Notes: generated by a model not told the origin, from the sequence alone. Positions 39,102 to 49,762 are shown, numbered from the stretch's first letter. The stretch: 64,000 nucleotides of DNA from Betaproteobacteria bacterium (GCA_020061585.1 JAGUXX010000118.1:1-64000); one strand, 5' to 3'. Program-made: numbers and translations.

Positions 39102-39953
39102 ATGGACATCGAATTCGCCCGCACCTTTCTGGCTGTTGCGGCAGCTGGCAATTTCGTCGGCGCCGCGGAACGCCTGCACATTACCCAATCCACGGTCAGC
39201 GCCCGCATCCAGACGCTGGAATCCCGGATGGGCGCGCGGCTGTTCCGGCGTGGACGCGGTGGCGCCGAACTTACCGCCGCCGGACTGCGCTTCCTGCGCC
39301 ATGCCAAGACCCTGGTGCGCACCCTGGAACAGGCGCGCCACGACGTCAGCCTGCCCAGCGGCTTCAGCGGCGGGCTGACTCTGAGTGGGCGCAGCGCCTT
39401 GTGGGAAGACTTCCTGCCGCGCTGGGTCGATTGGATGCGCAGCGCCGTACCCGATGTTTCGCTGCGCCTTGAACTTGGGTTCGAGGAAGGCATCATGCAG
39501 GGGCTTGCGCAGGGCATCGTCGACATTGGTGTCATGTACACCCCTGAAAGCCGTCCTGGGCTCGCGGTGGAGCACCTGTTCGACGAGTCCCTGGTATTGG
39601 TCACCAGCAATCCGAATCGCCCCTGGCCCGACCCCGACTACATCCATATCGATTGGGGTGTGGAGTTTCATGCACAGTTCGGCGCCCGTTTCCCTGAAGT
39701 GGAAACGCCCGCCCGTATCGCCAACATCGGCTGGATCGGGCTCCAGTTAATGGAATCGCGCGGCGGCTCGGCCTACCTGCCGCGGCGCACGGTATATCGT
39801 TCAATCGAACAGGGCCGCTTGTGGCAGGTGCATGAAAGCCCGCTTATCACGCTGCCTGTTTATATGGTGTTCCCGATTGACCGGGATGAGGCGCACCTGG
39901 CGCGCGCGGTGCAGAAGCTGCGCTCGCTGGGCGCGGAGGAACGAGTGAAATAG
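39102..39953 (+). CDS. LysR family transcriptional regulator
   Basis: MDIEFARTFLAVAAAGNFVGAAERLHITQSTVSARIQTLESRMGARLF. Confidence 0.92.
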   Translation: MDIEFARTFLAVAAAGNFVGAAERLHITQSTVSARIQTLESRMGARLFRRGRGGAELTAAGLRFLRHAKTLVRTLEQARHDVSLPSGFSGGLTLSGRSALWEDFLPRWVDWMRSAVPDVSLRLELGFEEGIMQGLAQGIVDIGVMYTPESRPGLAVEHLFDESLVLVTSNPNRPWPDPDYIHIDWGVEFHAQFGARFPEVETPARIANIGWIGLQLMESRGGSAYLPRRTVYRSIEQGRLWQVHESPLITLPVYMVFPIDRDEAHLARAVQKLRSLGAEERVK

Positions 39954-40200
39954 GCGCAAACGGAGGCGTCATGACATTGGTCATAGAAACAAATTCAGAT
40001 TGAGATCAACATCGCGCTGTCACAAAGAGCCATTCATTGAAATCAATACGTTAGCGAAGAATGAATTCTGGCGCGAATATTGCTTTACAGGCTGTGGCCA
40101 GAAACAATAGGTGTCTCATGCACAAGATCAGCCGAGGCGGCTGCAGGCTGATTCCTGAAATGGATGCGCCGCGGTCAAGCCCGTCCCCAAGCCATTTGCG

Positions 40201-41547
40201 ATGACAGAAAACCGCAAACTTCCCGAGCAATCCTTTCTGCAAAGCCTGGTGGAATCCCATCAGGAACCCTTTTGCCTGGTCGACGAGCAATATCGGATAG
40301 TTGCCGCCAACCAGCGCTACGCCGAGCGTTACGCGGGTTTGGACAAACAGTCCGTGGTGGGACGCAAATGCCATGAGATATCACACGAATCGAGTGTGCC
40401 CTGTGATGTACATGAGGAGTGTCCGCTACGGCAGACATTCGATCAGGGCCATCCCTTTCAAGTGGTGCATCGCCATTTCGACCAGTACCACGAGCCCGAC
40501 TATGTCACTGTTCATTCCACGCCGATCTTCAACGCGGCTGGCGAGGTGGTGTTGGTCGGCGAGAGCATGACTTCCATCAGCCACGGCAATGATCTTTGTT
40601 TCGACGCGGAAAGAATGGTGAGCGGCTGCTGCCCTTCGTTCATGCGAGTGCTGGACAATATGGCGACTGTGGCTGAATCCGATTTTCCCGTGCTGATCCT
40701 GGGTGAGACCGGGAGCGGCAAGGAGATGGCCGCTCAGCTCATCCACCGCAAGTCGCCCCGCGCCGACCGGGAGTTCGTCACCATCGATTGCACCCAATTC
40801 ACCGATGAACGTTTCGCTAGCGAGCTATTTGGCCACATCCGCGGAGCCTTCACTGGCGCGGTAGAGAACAAGATGGGGCTGTTCGAACTTGCCGATCAGG
40901 GCACTCTGTTTCTGGACGAGATCGGAGAATTGCCTCTGACCAGCCAGGCAAAACTGTTACGCACCCTGGAGACCGGCAAGTTCCGCAGACTCGGCGAAAC
41001 GCGCGAGCGGCACGCCAACGTCCGCCTGGTGTGCGCCACCAACCGCGATATTCAGGCCATGGTCAAGCGGGGTGAGTTTCGCTCCGATCTTTATTACCGC
41101 ATCAACTGTATGCAGGTCGAACTGCCACCATTGCGGCATCGAAAGGGCGATCTGCCCGAGTTGATCAATTATTTTCTCGATCGCGCGGGATTTCGCCATG
41201 GCATCAGCGAAGCCGCCTACGAGACGCTGTTGGCCTACCCCTTCCCGGGCAATATGCGTGAACTACGCAACATCCTGGAGCGGGCCATGGCACTCGCCAG
41301 GGGCAAGCGGCTGGATACACAGCATCTGCCGCCAGATGTCACCCATCCGGAAAGTATGCAGGAGGTCCATCCGGTGCACGCGGAAAGTGATTTCGTTTCT
41401 TGCGCTGTTCACAGTCATGACGAGATCAAGCATCTGCGTGAGGTTCTGCATAAACACTTTGGCAATCGCCGTTTGGCGGCCCTGGAACTGGGTATAGCCG
41501 AGCGCACCCTTTACCGCAGGCTCAAGGCGCACGGCATCGAGAAATGA
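40201..41547 (+). CDS. PAS-domain sigma54-dependent transcriptional activator
   Basis: Cys-rich PAS segment CHEISHESSVPCDVHEECPL; GETGSGKEMAAQLIHRKS; GAFTGA; Fis-like HTH. Confidence 0.93.
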   Translation: MTENRKLPEQSFLQSLVESHQEPFCLVDEQYRIVAANQRYAERYAGLDKQSVVGRKCHEISHESSVPCDVHEECPLRQTFDQGHPFQVVHRHFDQYHEPDYVTVHSTPIFNAAGEVVLVGESMTSISHGNDLCFDAERMVSGCCPSFMRVLDNMATVAESDFPVLILGETGSGKEMAAQLIHRKSPRADREFVTIDCTQFTDERFASELFGHIRGAFTGAVENKMGLFELADQGTLFLDEIGELPLTSQAKLLRTLETGKFRRLGETRERHANVRLVCATNRDIQAMVKRGEFRSDLYYRINCMQVELPPLRHRKGDLPELINYFLDRAGFRHGISEAAYETLLAYPFPGNMRELRNILERAMALARGKRLDTQHLPPDVTHPESMQEVHPVHAESDFVSCAVHSHDEIKHLREVLHKHFGNRRLAALELGIAERTLYRRLKAHGIEK

Positions 41548-41574
41548 ACCGCGCCCGAATCCAAGGAGACTCCC

Positions 41575-41958
41575 ATGACCAAGAATGAAGCCTTGGGCCA
41601 AGTACGCCAAGCGAAGTCGGCCCACATCCGTTGGCGCCTCTATGTTCAAGGCATGGTGGCAGGCCTGGAGATCGAGACGCAACGTGCTCCCGTGCATCAC
41701 AAGGATTGCGATTTCGGCCACTGGTTCTTCGGTGAAGGGTTCAAAGCCTTTGGTCACTGGCCGATTTACCAGGATGTGGACTATGGCCATGAAGTGCTGC
41801 ACGAGGTCTATCACCTGCTGTATCGCCTGCTGCAAGAAGGGGATCAGACCCGCGTGGCAATGATCATGGAGCAATTGGTGGGCATATCCAACTCGCTTCT
41901 GGCGATGCTGGACTTGCTGAATGAGGAAATTCTCCAGGCGGGTACGGACAATTTCTGA
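41575..41958 (+). CDS. stand-alone CZB (chemoreceptor zinc-binding) domain protein
   Basis: AHIRWRLYVQG...HHKDCDFGHWFFGEG...HEVLHEVYH. Confidence 0.75.
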   Translation: MTKNEALGQVRQAKSAHIRWRLYVQGMVAGLEIETQRAPVHHKDCDFGHWFFGEGFKAFGHWPIYQDVDYGHEVLHEVYHLLYRLLQEGDQTRVAMIMEQLVGISNSLLAMLDLLNEEILQAGTDNF

Positions 41959-42126
41959 CTTGATCAGCTAGCCGCCTCCGCTTGCTTGCTCCAACCAGAA
42001 AGACGGTTTGAATACGCGGATCGGCAAAGGACTGCCGACGGTTCTTCTGTGGGTCAGGCGATGTTGGATGTGGTGACTACCTGTCCATTTGTTCATAAAG
42101 CATCGAAGCGGAGAACTGAAGCCCGC

Positions 42127-42252
42127 TATTGATCCGGCACATATTAAAACGAGACATCGTCATTCCGGGCTTGACCCGGAATCCAGAACCTGCGTGCAAA
42201 GGCAGGATTCCCGCCTTCGCGGGAATGACGGATAAATCGTGCCAGATCAATA
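42127..42252. repeat. MITE-like nested inverted-repeat element
   Basis: Outer arms TATTGATCCGGCAC / GTGCCAGATCAATA (1 mismatch) enclosing CGTCATTCCGGGCTTGACCCGGAAT...CGCGGGAATGACG. Confidence 0.7.
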
Positions 42253-42253
42253 G

Positions 42254-42276
42254 TGTCATGACGCGCGGTCATGACA
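42254..42276. promoter_or_regulatory. candidate upstream activator palindrome
   Basis: TGTCATGAC-GCGCG-GTCATGACA, 9-bp perfect arms. Confidence 0.5.
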
Positions 42277-42357
42277 TGACACTGCCAGCCTTGTTCCATG
42301 AATTTCGCGGACAAACAAATCCTTATATAAAACAATGGACTGGGTGTTTATTGTTTA

Positions 42358-42373
42358 TGGCATGACTATTGCT
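42358..42373 (+). promoter_or_regulatory. sigma54 -24/-12 promoter
   Basis: TGGCATGACTATTGCT (TGGCAY-N5-TTGCW). Confidence 0.7.
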
Positions 42374-42408
42374 AAAAGTATCTTCTGGTTCCCTATGTGG
42401 AGTTGATG

Positions 42409-43092
42409 ATGCCCGCCTTGTCACCCAGTTCCGATTTCACTGTGCAGCTCCGCGCACTTGCCATCGTGACGCAGTGGTCGGCCTTCGCCAGCGGAGTGCG
42501 CATCACCCACGACCTGCCCTTTGTCGATGTGCAGCATCAGGGCAAGCCGGCGCGCATCGAGCGCAACCCGGACAACGACAACATGCTCGATCCGGATTTC
42601 ATGCTGACCTCGCGGCCGTGCCCGCCGTACTGCATCCAGCTGATGCAACTGGCTGTCGGCGTCGAGACGCTGGGCGAGCTGGAACTGACCGGCTATCTGC
42701 AACAGGTCAGCCGCGACGAGCGGGTGCTGGTAATCGATTCGCGCGATGGCGACTGGCCGCAGCGTTCCGGCGTCATTCCCGGGGCGACGCTGATTCCCTG
42801 GCAGGAACTGCATCCGGCCCATACCGAGGTGGCGAAGATCGCCGAAACCCTGATTTTCCGCTTTGGCGCCGCCCACGAGGGGGCGCTGTGGAACTTTGAA
42901 ACCGCCAAGACGCTGGTTTTCTACTGCAACGGTCCCTGGTGCGGGCAATCCCCCACCAACATCAAGCAGTTGCTGGCCCTGGGCTACCCCGCGCACAAAC
43001 TCAAGTGGTACCGGGGCGGCATGCAGGACTGGAAGATGCTGGGACTGGCCACAGTCCCGCCGCAATCCGCTGTGAAGTCTGCCACTCATTAA
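42409..43092 (+). CDS. rhodanese-domain protein
   Basis: RVLVIDSRDGDWPQRSGVIPGATLIPW...LVFYCNGPWCGQSPTNIKQLLALGYPAHKLKWYRGGMQDWKMLGL; upstream in-frame ATG at 42397 also possible. Confidence 0.85.
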   Translation: MPALSPSSDFTVQLRALAIVTQWSAFASGVRITHDLPFVDVQHQGKPARIERNPDNDNMLDPDFMLTSRPCPPYCIQLMQLAVGVETLGELELTGYLQQVSRDERVLVIDSRDGDWPQRSGVIPGATLIPWQELHPAHTEVAKIAETLIFRFGAAHEGALWNFETAKTLVFYCNGPWCGQSPTNIKQLLALGYPAHKLKWYRGGMQDWKMLGLATVPPQSAVKSATH

Positions 43093-43102
43093 GGAGTTTC
43101 CC

Positions 43103-43822
43103 TTGAACAAACGTTTACTGGCTTCGCTTGTCGCGGCCCTGTCGATGTCGTTACCGCTGGCCGCGCAGGCGCAGACGGCCGCTCCGGCCAATCCCTATCT
43201 GGTGCAGGTGCCTTCGATCACGCTGCCCAATCTTTCCACCTATCTCGGCTTGATCGGTTCCATTGCCACCTTCAAGCCATCTGTTGCCGCCAAGCCGTAT
43301 TCGATGGCGGCGTCGATGCCGCGCGATCAGAAGGTGGCGATGATGCAGGGCATGATGGCAATGATGCCGAGCATGGGCATCCGCGATGCGATGAGCTTCA
43401 TGTCGACCAAGTACAAGGCCAAGGACGGCCTGACTTTTGATGAGGTGGTGCAGTCGATGGAGCTGCGCGCCAACACGCTCAACTTCAAGAAGGTTGGCCA
43501 CTCGCCGATGTGGAAGGACATCCAGGCGGTGCTGGGCGACATGGAGGCACCGCGCATGGAAGTGTTCCATTACTGCGACATCGCCGCCGGCCGCGAAGTC
43601 CTGAAGGCTTCGCCGGAATCCATCGCTTACCTGCCATGCCGCATTGCCATCATGGAAGACGCCAACAAGGCGATCTGGGTCATCACGCTGGATTGGGACC
43701 TGGCCTGGCTGGACACCGTGCAGGGCAAGATGGGTGTCAACCCGGAGCTGGGCAAGTTCGCCAAGGACATCAATCAGAAGATGGACAACATCATGCAGGC
43801 CGCCGCGAACGGCGAACTGTAA
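43103..43822 (+). CDS. periplasmic DUF302-like protein
   Basis: TTG start, signal peptide; NTLNFKKVGHSPMWKDIQAVLGDMEAPRMEVFHYCDIAAGREVL. Confidence 0.7.
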   Translation: MNKRLLASLVAALSMSLPLAAQAQTAAPANPYLVQVPSITLPNLSTYLGLIGSIATFKPSVAAKPYSMAASMPRDQKVAMMQGMMAMMPSMGIRDAMSFMSTKYKAKDGLTFDEVVQSMELRANTLNFKKVGHSPMWKDIQAVLGDMEAPRMEVFHYCDIAAGREVLKASPESIAYLPCRIAIMEDANKAIWVITLDWDLAWLDTVQGKMGVNPELGKFAKDINQKMDNIMQAAANGEL

Positions 43823-43850
43823 ATCCCCCCAAAACATTCAAGGAAACGAC

Positions 43851-44555
43851 ATGAAGAAAACCGCACTGACCCTGGCAGCTCTGACCCTGGTTCTGGCCCA
43901 GACGGCGTTTGCCGATGACCCCGCCGCCACCGCCGACCGCATGCTGGACCCGACCCGCAACACTGCCGCCTTCAAGGATCCGAAGGCATTCGAGGAGTGG
44001 TCGCGGCAGATGATGAACCCGGCCACCTCGATGGCGCTGGCGCAGAAGGGCATGGACCCCAACACCCTGCTGCGGATGACCGCCGGCATGATGAATCCGG
44101 CGACGCTGCAGAACTACATGCAGTTGACCGACCCGACCGTGGCGATGAAATGGATAGCCGCCGGGCTGAATCCGAACTTCTACACCGCGCTGGTGGGGCA
44201 GGGCCTGAACCCGGCCAACTATCTGCCCTGGCTGACCGCCCCGGTGAGCCCGCAGGCGATCAACCTGGGCATGCAGGCGCTGAATCCGGCGATGTACGGC
44301 AACTGGATGGCAGCTCCGATGAGCCCGCAGGCGGTCAATACCATGATGGCACCGATGAATCCCAACCTTTACATGAACTGGCTGGGTGCCGGTATGAATC
44401 CGCAAACCTACGGCAGCTGGGGCGCGCTGGCGGCTCCATTGGCTGCGCCATTAACAACACCCGCGCTGACGCCGTCTGCGGCCAGCATTCCGTTCGATCC
44501 AAATGCACTCATGAAGATGCTGTCCATCCCCTCGGCCCAGCCAACCACCAAATAA
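43851..44555 (+). CDS. secreted protein with MNP/LNP-x2-Y-x2-W repeats
   Basis: MNPATLQNYMQL, LNPNFYTALV, LNPANYLPWL, LNPAMYGNWM, MNPNLYMNWL, MNPQTYGSWG. Confidence 0.75.
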   Translation: MKKTALTLAALTLVLAQTAFADDPAATADRMLDPTRNTAAFKDPKAFEEWSRQMMNPATSMALAQKGMDPNTLLRMTAGMMNPATLQNYMQLTDPTVAMKWIAAGLNPNFYTALVGQGLNPANYLPWLTAPVSPQAINLGMQALNPAMYGNWMAAPMSPQAVNTMMAPMNPNLYMNWLGAGMNPQTYGSWGALAAPLAAPLTTPALTPSAASIPFDPNALMKMLSIPSAQPTTK

Positions 44556-44574
44556 CCTACTGAGAGAAATCATC

Positions 44575-45165
44575 ATGAAGCAACGAAATCTGATGGCCGC
44601 CATCGGCCTGATTGCCGCTTGCGCAATGCAAGCTTCTGTCACTCACGCAGCCGATGCCAAGACCGAAAATCTGGCCAACACCTGCAACGCCTGCCATGGC
44701 ATGAACGGGGTCTCGGTCGGCCCCAACATGCCCAGTATTGGTGGGTTGTCCGAGACCTACCTCAATGCCGTGATGCAGCAATGGAAGAATGGTGAGCGTT
44801 ATTCCGCCACCATGGGACGGCATTTCAAGGGCTATAGCGACCAGGAACTGGACGCCATCGCCAAGTATTTTTCGAAATTGCCGTGGGTTCCCGTCGTTCA
44901 GGCCGCAGAGGCCAAAACCCTTGCCCAAGGCAAGGAAGCCAGCGAGCGCTGCGAAACCTGCCACGGTGCCACCGGCAGCGAACCAGACGACGCCGACACC
45001 CCCAGGATCAATGGCCAGTGGGCCGAGTACATGCACCTGGAAATGCTCAAGTACCGCACCGACACGGTGAAGATGCCGCACCGCAAGATGCGCGGCAACA
45101 CCAAGAAGCTCGATGAGTCAGACCTGCTTCCTGTCGCTCAGCACTACGCCGCCCAGCCTAAATAA
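44575..45165 (+). CDS. diheme cytochrome c, sulfide dehydrogenase cytochrome subunit-like
   Basis: Signal peptide, CNACHGMNG and CETCHGATG; immediately upstream of FCSD flavoprotein gene. Confidence 0.8.
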   Translation: MKQRNLMAAIGLIAACAMQASVTHAADAKTENLANTCNACHGMNGVSVGPNMPSIGGLSETYLNAVMQQWKNGERYSATMGRHFKGYSDQELDAIAKYFSKLPWVPVVQAAEAKTLAQGKEASERCETCHGATGSEPDDADTPRINGQWAEYMHLEMLKYRTDTVKMPHRKMRGNTKKLDESDLLPVAQHYAAQPK

Positions 45166-45175
45166 GGAGATATTC

Positions 45176-46492
45176 ATGAACCCGTTCAACCGCCGCGCAT
45201 TCATCAAGGCCGCCATCGCCGCCGCACCGGCCAGCGCCTTCCTCACCCTCCCGAACAACGCCCACGCCGGCAGGAAAGCCAGCGTCGTGGTGGTGGGTGG
45301 TGGCTTCGGCGGCGCCACCGCCGCCAAGTACCTGAAAAAGATGGACCCGGCCCTCGACGTCACCCTGGTGGAGCGTCTCAAGACCTACACCTCCTGTCCC
45401 TTGTCGAATGAAATCCTCACCGGCCACGGCAAGATTGAAGACCTGCAGACCGGCTATGACGGCCTCGCCAAACGCGGCGTCAAGGTCATGTTCGACGACG
45501 CCATCGGCATCGACGCCGCCGCCAAGACCGTCAAGCTCAACAGCGGCACCACCCTGAAATACGACGCACTGGTTCTCTCCCCCGGTATCGACTTCAACTA
45601 CGGCGCCGTCGAGGGCTACAGCGAACAGCTCGCCAACACCAGCCACCCTCATGCCTGGAAAGCCGGTCCCCAGACGCTGGCCCTGAAAAAGCAGATCGAA
45701 GCCATCCCCGACGGTGGCGTCTTCGTGCTCTCCGTGCCGCCCAAACCTTTCCGCTGCCCTCCTGGCCCCTACGAGCGCGCCTCGCTGGTCGCCAGCTACT
45801 TCAAGCACCACGGCAAGCACAAATCCAAGGTGCTGATCCTGGACGCCAACGACTCCTTCTCCAAGAAAGGCCTGTTCGAACAGGCCTGGAAGATGCACTA
45901 CAACGGCATGATTCAGTGGGTGCCCGGCGCCGAAGGCGGCAAGGTCACCAAGATGGATGCCCAGACCAACACCGCCTTCACCGACTTCGGCGAATACAAG
46001 GCCGACGTGCTCAACATCATCCCGCCCCACCACGCCGGCGCCATCGCCAAGAATGCCGGGCTGGCCAATGCCCAGGGCTGGTGCGAGGTGGACATGCTGA
46101 CCATGGAATCGGCGGTACAAAAGGATATCTGGGTCATCGGCGACGCCTGCATCCACGGTGACCTGCCGGTCTACGACGCGCCCAAGTCCGCCCATATCGC
46201 CAACACCCAGGCCAAAGTGGCCGCCGGCGCCATCATCGCCAAGCTCAATGGCGTGCCCGCGCCGGAACCCTTCTTCGTCAACACCTGCTACAGCACCGTT
46301 GCCGACGACTGGGGCTTCTCCGTGGTGCACATCTACCGGGTCGAGGGCGGCAAGCTGGTGTACATCAAGGAAGCCGGCGGCATCAGCCCGGTCAACATGG
46401 CCGACGAGGCCCAGCTGAAGCTGCAGCGCAAGCTGGAGTCGCGCTACGTGGTGGGCTGGTTCAAGAACATCATGGCCGACGCCTTCGCCTGA
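45176..46492 (+). CDS. flavocytochrome c sulfide dehydrogenase flavoprotein subunit
   Basis: Tat-like leader [64 protein letters not shown]. Confidence 0.88.
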   Translation: MNPFNRRAFIKAAIAAAPASAFLTLPNNAHAGRKASVVVVGGGFGGATAAKYLKKMDPALDVTLVERLKTYTSCPLSNEILTGHGKIEDLQTGYDGLAKRGVKVMFDDAIGIDAAAKTVKLNSGTTLKYDALVLSPGIDFNYGAVEGYSEQLANTSHPHAWKAGPQTLALKKQIEAIPDGGVFVLSVPPKPFRCPPGPYERASLVASYFKHHGKHKSKVLILDANDSFSKKGLFEQAWKMHYNGMIQWVPGAEGGKVTKMDAQTNTAFTDFGEYKADVLNIIPPHHAGAIAKNAGLANAQGWCEVDMLTMESAVQKDIWVIGDACIHGDLPVYDAPKSAHIANTQAKVAAGAIIAKLNGVPAPEPFFVNTCYSTVADDWGFSVVHIYRVEGGKLVYIKEAGGISPVNMADEAQLKLQRKLESRYVVGWFKNIMADAFA

Positions 46493-46505
46493 GGAGATCA
46501 CGACA

Positions 46506-49265
46506 ATGAACATCAATCGACGTGAATTCCTGAAATCCAGCATCGCGGCCAGCACGGCGGCCACGGTGGGAATGCCGCTGTCCGATCAGGCCGAGGCCGC
46601 CGTCAAGGCGGGCGAGAAGGACTGGCAGTGGGACAAGGCGGTGTGCCGCTTCTGCGGCGTCGGCTGCGGCATTATGGTAGCCACCAAGGAAGGCCGCATC
46701 GTCGCCACCAAGGGCGACCCAAAAGCGCCGGTGAACAAGGGGCTGAACTGCATCAAGGGCTACTTCAACGGCAAGATCATGTATGGCCAGGACCGCCTGA
46801 CCCAGCCGCTGCTGCGCATGAAGGACGGCAAGTTCGACAAATCCGGCCCGTTCGTGCCGGTAAGCTGGGATCGAGCGCTGGATGAAATGGAGCGCCAGTT
46901 CCGCAAGACCTACGGCGAGATGGGGCCGGCCGGTATCGCCATGATCGGCTCCGGCCAGCAGACGGTGATGGAAGGCTATGTCTCCAGCAAGCTGATGAAG
47001 GCGGGGTTCCGCTCCAACAATCTGGACAACAACGCCCGCAATTGCATGGCTTCCGCTGTGGCGGCCTTCATGCAGACATTTGGCATCGACGAGCCGGCCG
47101 GCAACTACGACGACGTTGAGCACACCGACACCATCGTCCTGTGGGGCGCCAACATGGGTGAATGCCATCCCATCATGTGGTCGCGCATCACCGACCGGCG
47201 CCTTTCTCACAAGCCCTGTCGCATCGTCAACCTGAGTACCTACCACAACGCCTCGTCCGAGCTCGCCGATCTGGAAATCATCATGAGCCCCAACGGCGAT
47301 CTCGCCATCCAGAACTGGCTGGCCCGGGAAATCATCGCCCGCGACGCGGTGAACTGGGATTTCGTCAACAAACACACCATCTTCGCCACCGGTCCGAGCG
47401 ACATCGGCTATGGCTTCCGCCCGGTCAACGCCGAGAAGTACGCCTATGCCGCCGAGCGGGATGTCGTCAAAAACGAAAGACAGCATGTGCTCGACGCCCA
47501 CGAGGCAATCGGCCAGCGCCGCAAAGCGGGCGAGGCGGTGGAGCAGAAGAACGCCGCCACCCCTGACCGCCACTGGAAGATCGGTTTCGAGGATTTCAAG
47601 GCGGCGCTGGCGCCGTACACCCTGGACTATGTGGCGGAAGTGGCGAAGGGCGATCCGGACGAGACGCCGGAGGCCTTCAAGGCCAAGCTGCAACAACTGG
47701 CGGATCTCTACATTGACGCCAAGCGCAAGGTGATTTCCTTCTGGACCATGGGCTTCAACCAGCACCAGCGCGGCACCTGGGTCAACGAGCAGTGCTACAT
47801 GAATCACCTGCTGCTGGGCAAGCACGCCCAACCCGGCAACGGCGCCTTCTCGCTCACCGGCCAGCCCTCGGCCTGCGGCACGGCGCGCGAGGTGGGCGTG
47901 TTCTCGCATCGCCTGCCATCCGACATGGTGGTGACCAACAAGAAACACCGCGAACACACCGAGCACCTCTGGAATGTTCCGCCACACACAATCAACCCCA
48001 AGGTGGGCACCCATATCACCGAGATCATGCGAGGTCTTGAAGATGGCGCGGTGAAGTGGTGCTGGATCCTGGTCAACAACCCCTTCCAGCATCATCCCAA
48101 CGCAAACCATGCGCTGATGGCGGCGCGCAAGGGCGACAACTTCATCGTTGTATCCGACGCCTATCCAAGCGTTTCCGCCAAGGTTGCCGATCTGGTATTG
48201 CCGGCGGCGATGATCTTCGAGAAGTGGGGCGCCTATGGCAACGCCGAACGCCGCACCCAGCAATGGCGCCAGCAGGTATTGCCCCCGGGTGAGGCGCGGG
48301 CGGATATCTGGCACATGCTGGCTTTCGCCAAGCGCATCCGCCTCAAGGATGTCTGGGGCGAGCAGAAAGTCGCCGGCCTCAAGGCGGAAGGTTTTCCCGA
48401 GGGAAAACTGCCCAGCGTGCTGGGTGAAGCCGGCAAGCATGGCTACGGGCCGGAAACCACGCTTTACGAGGCGCTTTTCGCCAACGATTCGAACAAGAAG
48501 CACAAGTGGCCCGACCCCATCGCCAAGGGCCATGGCAACCATGTGGCCGATCTGCTGGGTGATGGCTGGTTTCCCGAGAAGGCGATGTTCGAGGAATACC
48601 GTACCTTCGGCAGCGGCCATGGCCACGACCTGGCGCCTTTCGACATCTATCACCACGAGGATGTGCGCGGTCTCAGATGGCCGGTGGTGGAGAAGGACGG
48701 CAAATGGGTGGAAACCCTGTGGCGTTTCAACGAGAAATATGATCCCTACGTCAAGCAGGGGACCAGCTTTGATTTCTATGGTGATTTCGCCAAGGCCATC
48801 CCCAGCGGCAATCTGGACGGCGTCACCGATGCCAAGCCGGTTGGCTTGCCGGGCAAGGCAAAAATCTTCTTCCGCCCCTACGCGGCGCCGGTTGAACGGC
48901 CGGATGCGAATTACGACCTGTGGCTGTGTACCGGCCGCGTGATCGAACACTGGCATACCGGCACCATGACCCGGCGCGTTCCGGAACTGCACCGGGCCGT
49001 GCCAGCCGCGGTTTTGTGGATGCACCCGGCGGATGCCGAGAAACGCGGATTCAAGCGCAACGATCTGGTCTGGGTGGAGTCTCGTCGCGGCAAGGTGCGG
49101 GTTCGTATCGAGACCGGTGGGCGCAACAAAATGCCGCGCGGTTATGTGTTTGTGCCTTTCTTCGATGAGGGTGTCTTCATCAACCGGGTCACCCTGGATA
49201 GCAACTGTCCGATATCCAAGGAAAACGACTACAAGAAATGCGCGGTCAAGGTGTACCGGGCCTGA
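46506..49265 (+). CDS. napA: periplasmic nitrate reductase catalytic subunit
   Basis: Tat leader [55 protein letters not shown]; 919 aa. Confidence 0.92.
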   Translation: MNINRREFLKSSIAASTAATVGMPLSDQAEAAVKAGEKDWQWDKAVCRFCGVGCGIMVATKEGRIVATKGDPKAPVNKGLNCIKGYFNGKIMYGQDRLTQPLLRMKDGKFDKSGPFVPVSWDRALDEMERQFRKTYGEMGPAGIAMIGSGQQTVMEGYVSSKLMKAGFRSNNLDNNARNCMASAVAAFMQTFGIDEPAGNYDDVEHTDTIVLWGANMGECHPIMWSRITDRRLSHKPCRIVNLSTYHNASSELADLEIIMSPNGDLAIQNWLAREIIARDAVNWDFVNKHTIFATGPSDIGYGFRPVNAEKYAYAAERDVVKNERQHVLDAHEAIGQRRKAGEAVEQKNAATPDRHWKIGFEDFKAALAPYTLDYVAEVAKGDPDETPEAFKAKLQQLADLYIDAKRKVISFWTMGFNQHQRGTWVNEQCYMNHLLLGKHAQPGNGAFSLTGQPSACGTAREVGVFSHRLPSDMVVTNKKHREHTEHLWNVPPHTINPKVGTHITEIMRGLEDGAVKWCWILVNNPFQHHPNANHALMAARKGDNFIVVSDAYPSVSAKVADLVLPAAMIFEKWGAYGNAERRTQQWRQQVLPPGEARADIWHMLAFAKRIRLKDVWGEQKVAGLKAEGFPEGKLPSVLGEAGKHGYGPETTLYEALFANDSNKKHKWPDPIAKGHGNHVADLLGDGWFPEKAMFEEYRTFGSGHGHDLAPFDIYHHEDVRGLRWPVVEKDGKWVETLWRFNEKYDPYVKQGTSFDFYGDFAKAIPSGNLDGVTDAKPVGLPGKAKIFFRPYAAPVERPDANYDLWLCTGRVIEHWHTGTMTRRVPELHRAVPAAVLWMHPADAEKRGFKRNDLVWVESRRGKVRVRIETGGRNKMPRGYVFVPFFDEGVFINRVTLDSNCPISKENDYKKCAVKVYRA

Positions 49266-49287
49266 ATCCAACCAGCGAGGAAATAGC

Positions 49288-49747
49288 CATGAAATTCAAG
49301 ATCGCATTAGTTGCAGCCTTGGCCGCCCTGCTGGGCGGCGGGCTGCAAGCCGACCCGGTGGCGTTGATGGATGACGTGATCGGCCTGTCCAAAACCAGCG
49401 TATTCGACGACCCGGTTCCGCCCGAATTCGCCTACTCGACGCTGGACCCAAAGAAGTCCGGGGTTCTGCCCCGCTTCTGGGATGAAGCGCCGCCGCAGAT
49501 ACCGCATCGTCTCGACAAGTACCTGCCGGTGAACGCCAAGACCAACAAATGCCTGCAATGCCACGACGACCCGGAGGTTATCGGCAAGAAGGTGAAGGGA
49601 AAGCCCACCCCCATGTCGGAAAGCCACTACGCGAAGTCGGAGGACGATGAACTCGTCGTCTCCAACAAGCGTTATGTCTGTACCTTGTGCCATGTACCGC
49701 AGGCCGATGTGGAGGCATTGGTGGGCAATACCTTCAGGGGGGAATAG
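49288..49747 (+). CDS. napB: periplasmic nitrate reductase diheme cytochrome c subunit
   Basis: CLQCH and CTLCH; directly downstream of napA; ATG at about 49288. Confidence 0.88.
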
Positions 49748-49762
49748 GCCTTTACTCCTACC

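Noticed and set aside
39996-40050. ATTGAGATCAAC and ATTGAAATCAAT near the sigma54 activator start as FNR boxes
   Set aside because: Half-sites lack the 4-bp spacer of FNR/DNR boxes; possibly other operators but unsupported.
46470-49271. 933-aa minus-strand ORF opposite napA, and similar long antisense ORFs at 16474-18393, 55518-57536, 53175-54947 and 34079-35398
   Set aside because: Shadow ORFs of GC-rich coding DNA; no recognisable domains, while the opposite strand encodes clear families.
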